8,023 bases of DNA from Taibaiella sp. (GTDB lineage Bacteria > Bacteroidota > Bacteroidia > Chitinophagales > Chitinophagaceae), in NCBI GenBank assembly GCA_019454705.1, contig JACFNS010000099.1, forward strand, positions 1-8,023, given 5' to 3'. The notes beneath the pieces were generated by a model that was not told the origin of the DNA, searched no databases, and saw only the letters and a list, made by a program, of their open reading frames with translations. How positions within the stretch are numbered: position 1 is the first letter of the stretch; each line of letters begins with the position of its first letter. Both the position numbers and the translations under genes were made by a program. Shown one piece after another: positions 6,787-8,023 of the stretch.

Positions 6787-6837
6787 TTTGTTGTTTTTTG
6801 TTGTCATTTGTTGCTATGAATTACCGCAACAAAAAAC
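6787..6837. repeat. Three 10-bp-phased TTTGTTG repeats plus inverted partner
   Basis: TTTGTTG occurs at 6787-6793, 6797-6803 and 6807-6813, exactly 10 bp apart and so on one face of the helix. An inverted copy follows: CAACAAAAAAC at 6827-6837 is the perfect complement of GTTTTTTGTTG at 6793-6803 (11 bp), while GCAACAAA at 6826-6833 can pair with TTTGTTGC at 6807-6814 (8 bp). The array lies about 75-130 bp upstream of the operon's -7 element. The arrangement suggests a cooperative regulator-binding site more than a terminator. Confidence 0.55.
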
Positions 6838-6961
6838 CACGATTGATTTTCAAGGGTTTACGTGACACCTATGTTATCCACTGTTGCCGTATATATTTTT
6901 GTCAGATAGCCGGATAAAGTAGTTGTCTTTCATGCAATATATTAACAAGCATACATAATAA

Positions 6962-6973
6962 TATTGTACAATA
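6962..6973. repeat. Palindrome TATTGTACAATA
   Basis: This is a perfect 12-bp palindrome. Its core TTGTACA recurs at 7007-7013, 43 bp downstream. Both copies lie upstream of the candidate promoter of the secreted-protein gene, so they could be regulator sites for it. No known regulator motif is recognised. Confidence 0.35.
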
Positions 6974-7100
6974 GCTCTATATACCATTGTAGTTTTTATA
7001 AAGAGGTTGTACACGGCATACATATGCATAGCAAGTTTGTTATATCACTTCAGGCAAACAGCATCCTTAAATTCCACAAAACCGGGATAAAGCAGTTTTC

Positions 7101-7110
7101 TGTAGCTACA
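7101..7110. repeat. Palindrome TGTAGCTACA, copy 2 (secreted-protein promoter side)
   Basis: This perfect 10-bp palindrome contains the GTAGCTAC also found at 6731-6738. It ends 16 bp before the -7 element TATATTTG, again at the place of a -33 element. Confidence 0.4.
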
Positions 7111-7126
7111 ATAATTACAAATCCCT

Positions 7127-7134
7127 TATATTTG
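7127..7134 (+). promoter_or_regulatory. Candidate -7 element of the secreted-protein gene
   Basis: TATATTTG is a full match to the Bacteroidota consensus TAnnTTTG. It lies 69 bp before the ATG at 7204, predicting a leader of roughly 60 nt. No clean -33 TTG is seen; TTTTCTG at 7096-7102 is the nearest weak candidate. The leader is A/T-rich just before the start codon, as is usual in this phylum, and has no Shine-Dalgarno sequence. Confidence 0.5.
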
Positions 7135-7203
7135 AAAAAGTTCAGGGTGGATTTGGCAAAATTTACCCCTGGCATTTTATCAACATAACTTAAACGCATA
7201 ATT

Positions 7204-8023
7204 ATGAAGAAAACCTTACTTGCAGCGGCAGCAGTAATGTGTGGGTGTTGCGCTTACGCGCAAAACGAATTAGACAAGTACACTACAAGTACAAACACTT
7301 TTACAGAAATCGGGAATAACACCCACGGCCTTAACAACCCTTATGACCTCGACTTTGTACCCGGCAGGCCCAATGAGTGCTGGGTAGTGAACAGGGAATC
7401 AGCCGGAGGAAGTGTTGTAATCTTTTTTAACCCCGGTAAAAGCAACCAGTTTCAACAGTTCAGGCGGGATTCGCACAACGGACACTTCATGGCACGTACA
7501 GTGGCAGTAGCATTTGGCGACAATGATAACTTCGCCACCGCACAGGATATTTTAACTACAAACGGCCCCGGCACTTTCTTTATGGGGCCTGCATTATGGA
7601 CAAGCGATACCTCAATATTTGCCCGTGAAAATCAGAACTTATCCGGGGCATTACTCGGCAGCCATATAGACATGCTGCACCAGAGCCCCTACGGTATGGG
7701 TATTGCGTATGACAACGGAAACGCATATTGGTATTTTGACGGCCATAACGGCAATATCTGCCATTACGACTTTGCCCAGCCGCATATAGTTGGCGGCGAT
7801 GACCATTCTGATGGTAAGGTGCGCCGTTATAGTGATGTGACAGTAACCCGTGACCCTAACGTACCAAGCCACATGGCCTATGACAATCAAAACAATTGGC
7901 TGTATATAGTAGATGGCGGCTCTAAAAGGGTAATCAGGATGAAAACCAATACAGGTACAGTTGGCGCCAACCTGACACCTTATGCTGAGCCACTGGCTGA
8001 GTTTAAAGAAGTAACCGGAACTA
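7204..8023 (+). CDS. Secreted beta-propeller (NHL-like) protein, 3' end missing
   Basis: The reading frame is open from the ATG at 7204 to the window end, giving 273 codons with no stop, so the C-terminus is unknown. Residues 1-19 form a signal peptide (MKKTLLAAAA start, small residues, AYA before Gln20), so the mature protein is exported. The mature part has repeated strand-rich units like NHL or related propeller blades: NPYDLDFVPGRPNECWVVNR (45-64), SPYGMGIAYDNGNAYWYFDG (161-180) and PSHMAYDNQNNWLYIVDGGS (221-240). Between them lies a segment rich in His and Asp (HIVGGDDHSDG, 194-204, with others around 181-189) that could bind a metal. The blade wording and the SHM motif recall the propeller of peptidyl-hydroxyglycine lyases, but function is not established. 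A T9SS sorting domain may follow beyond the window. It is divergent from the operon, so co-regulation is possible. Confidence 0.75.
   Translation, partial: MKKTLLAAAAVMCGCCAYAQNELDKYTTSTNTFTEIGNNTHGLNNPYDLDFVPGRPNECWVVNRESAGGSVVIFFNPGKSNQFQQFRRDSHNGHFMARTVAVAFGDNDNFATAQDILTTNGPGTFFMGPALWTSDTSIFARENQNLSGALLGSHIDMLHQSPYGMGIAYDNGNAYWYFDGHNGNICHYDFAQPHIVGGDDHSDGKVRRYSDVTVTRDPNVPSHMAYDNQNNWLYIVDGGSKRVIRMKTNTGTVGANLTPYAEPLAEFKEVTGT

Larger units (their letters stand above)
6685..7203. other. Divergent regulatory intergenic region, 519 bp
   Basis: The region is visibly more AT-rich than the flanking genes and separates the minus-strand operon from the plus-strand secreted-protein gene. I see no convincing gene in it. 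A 74-codon open frame at 6964-7188 has an AT-driven composition and no recognisable motif. It holds candidate -7 elements in both directions, phased TTTGTTG repeats, and short perfect palindromes listed separately. A 7-bp inverted repeat (ACTGCTA at 6737-6743, TAGCAGT at 6774-6780) is also present. Another TAnnTTTG match occurs at 6894-6901 on the plus strand without an assignable gene directly after it. Confidence 0.7.

Noticed and set aside
6793..6837. 11-bp inverted repeat as an intrinsic terminator
   Set aside because: The stem is almost entirely A-T, the loop is 23 nt, and no gene ends nearby on either strand.
6894..6901. Third TAnnTTTG match (TATTTTTG, plus strand) as a promoter
   Set aside because: No -33 element at a sensible distance and no gene or RNA structure directly downstream; such matches are expected by chance in AT-rich DNA.
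6964..7188. 74-codon frame in the divergent intergenic region
   Set aside because: AT-rich DNA, no recognisable protein features, and it overlaps the candidate promoter of the next gene.
7204..7260. Lipoprotein signal in the secreted protein because of Cys residues at 13, 15 and 16
   Set aside because: The residues before these Cys do not fit a good lipobox, while AYA before Gln20 is a clear signal peptidase I site.

Overview
The window looks like part of a Bacteroidota chromosome, probably a member of the Chitinophagaceae or a relative. The reasons are an exported protein with a CarboxypepD_reg-like domain, matches to the Bacteroidota -7 promoter consensus TAnnTTTG, no clear Shine-Dalgarno sequences before the starts, and a gene set typical of flexirubin/aryl-polyene pigment loci. 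The taxon is inferred from these traits; no marker gene is present.

Layout. On the + strand at the left lie an exported CarboxypepD_reg-like protein (13-765, possibly extending upstream of the window) and a single-domain ferredoxin-NADP reductase-like flavoprotein (807-1523). Four bases further on, a five-gene minus-strand operon ends (transcribed from about 6700 down to 1528). In transcription order it encodes a SAM-dependent methyltransferase (6684-5593), a flavin-dependent halogenase-like enzyme (5565-4315), a 194-residue half-length ketosynthase-like protein starting at TTG (4311-3727), a full ketosynthase with an intact Cys-His-His centre (3734-2541), and a ketosynthase-fold chain-length-factor-like protein lacking all three catalytic residues (2547-1528). 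Spacings of 27 nt, 3 nt, -8 nt and -7 nt indicate one transcript with translational coupling. A 519-bp divergent intergenic region (6685-7203) carries candidate promoters for both directions, three 10-bp-phased TTTGTTG repeats with an inverted partner, and several short palindromes. The last gene (7204 to the window end, 273 codons, incomplete) encodes a secreted beta-propeller-like protein.

How the genes may work together. The ketosynthase and its inactive partner probably form a KS-CLF heterodimer that elongates a polyene chain on an acyl carrier protein. The halogenase-like enzyme and the methyltransferase would decorate the product, most plausibly the aryl ring, since flexirubins are known with ring methyl or chlorine. 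The half-length ketosynthase-like protein has no obvious catalytic role. The window contains no acyl carrier protein, ketoreductase, dehydratase, aryl-CoA/ACP ligase, ammonia lyase or dialkylresorcinol genes, and the operon is bounded on both sides by genes of other types. Either these parts are encoded elsewhere, or this is a cut-down or different pathway. That is the most interesting point of the window.
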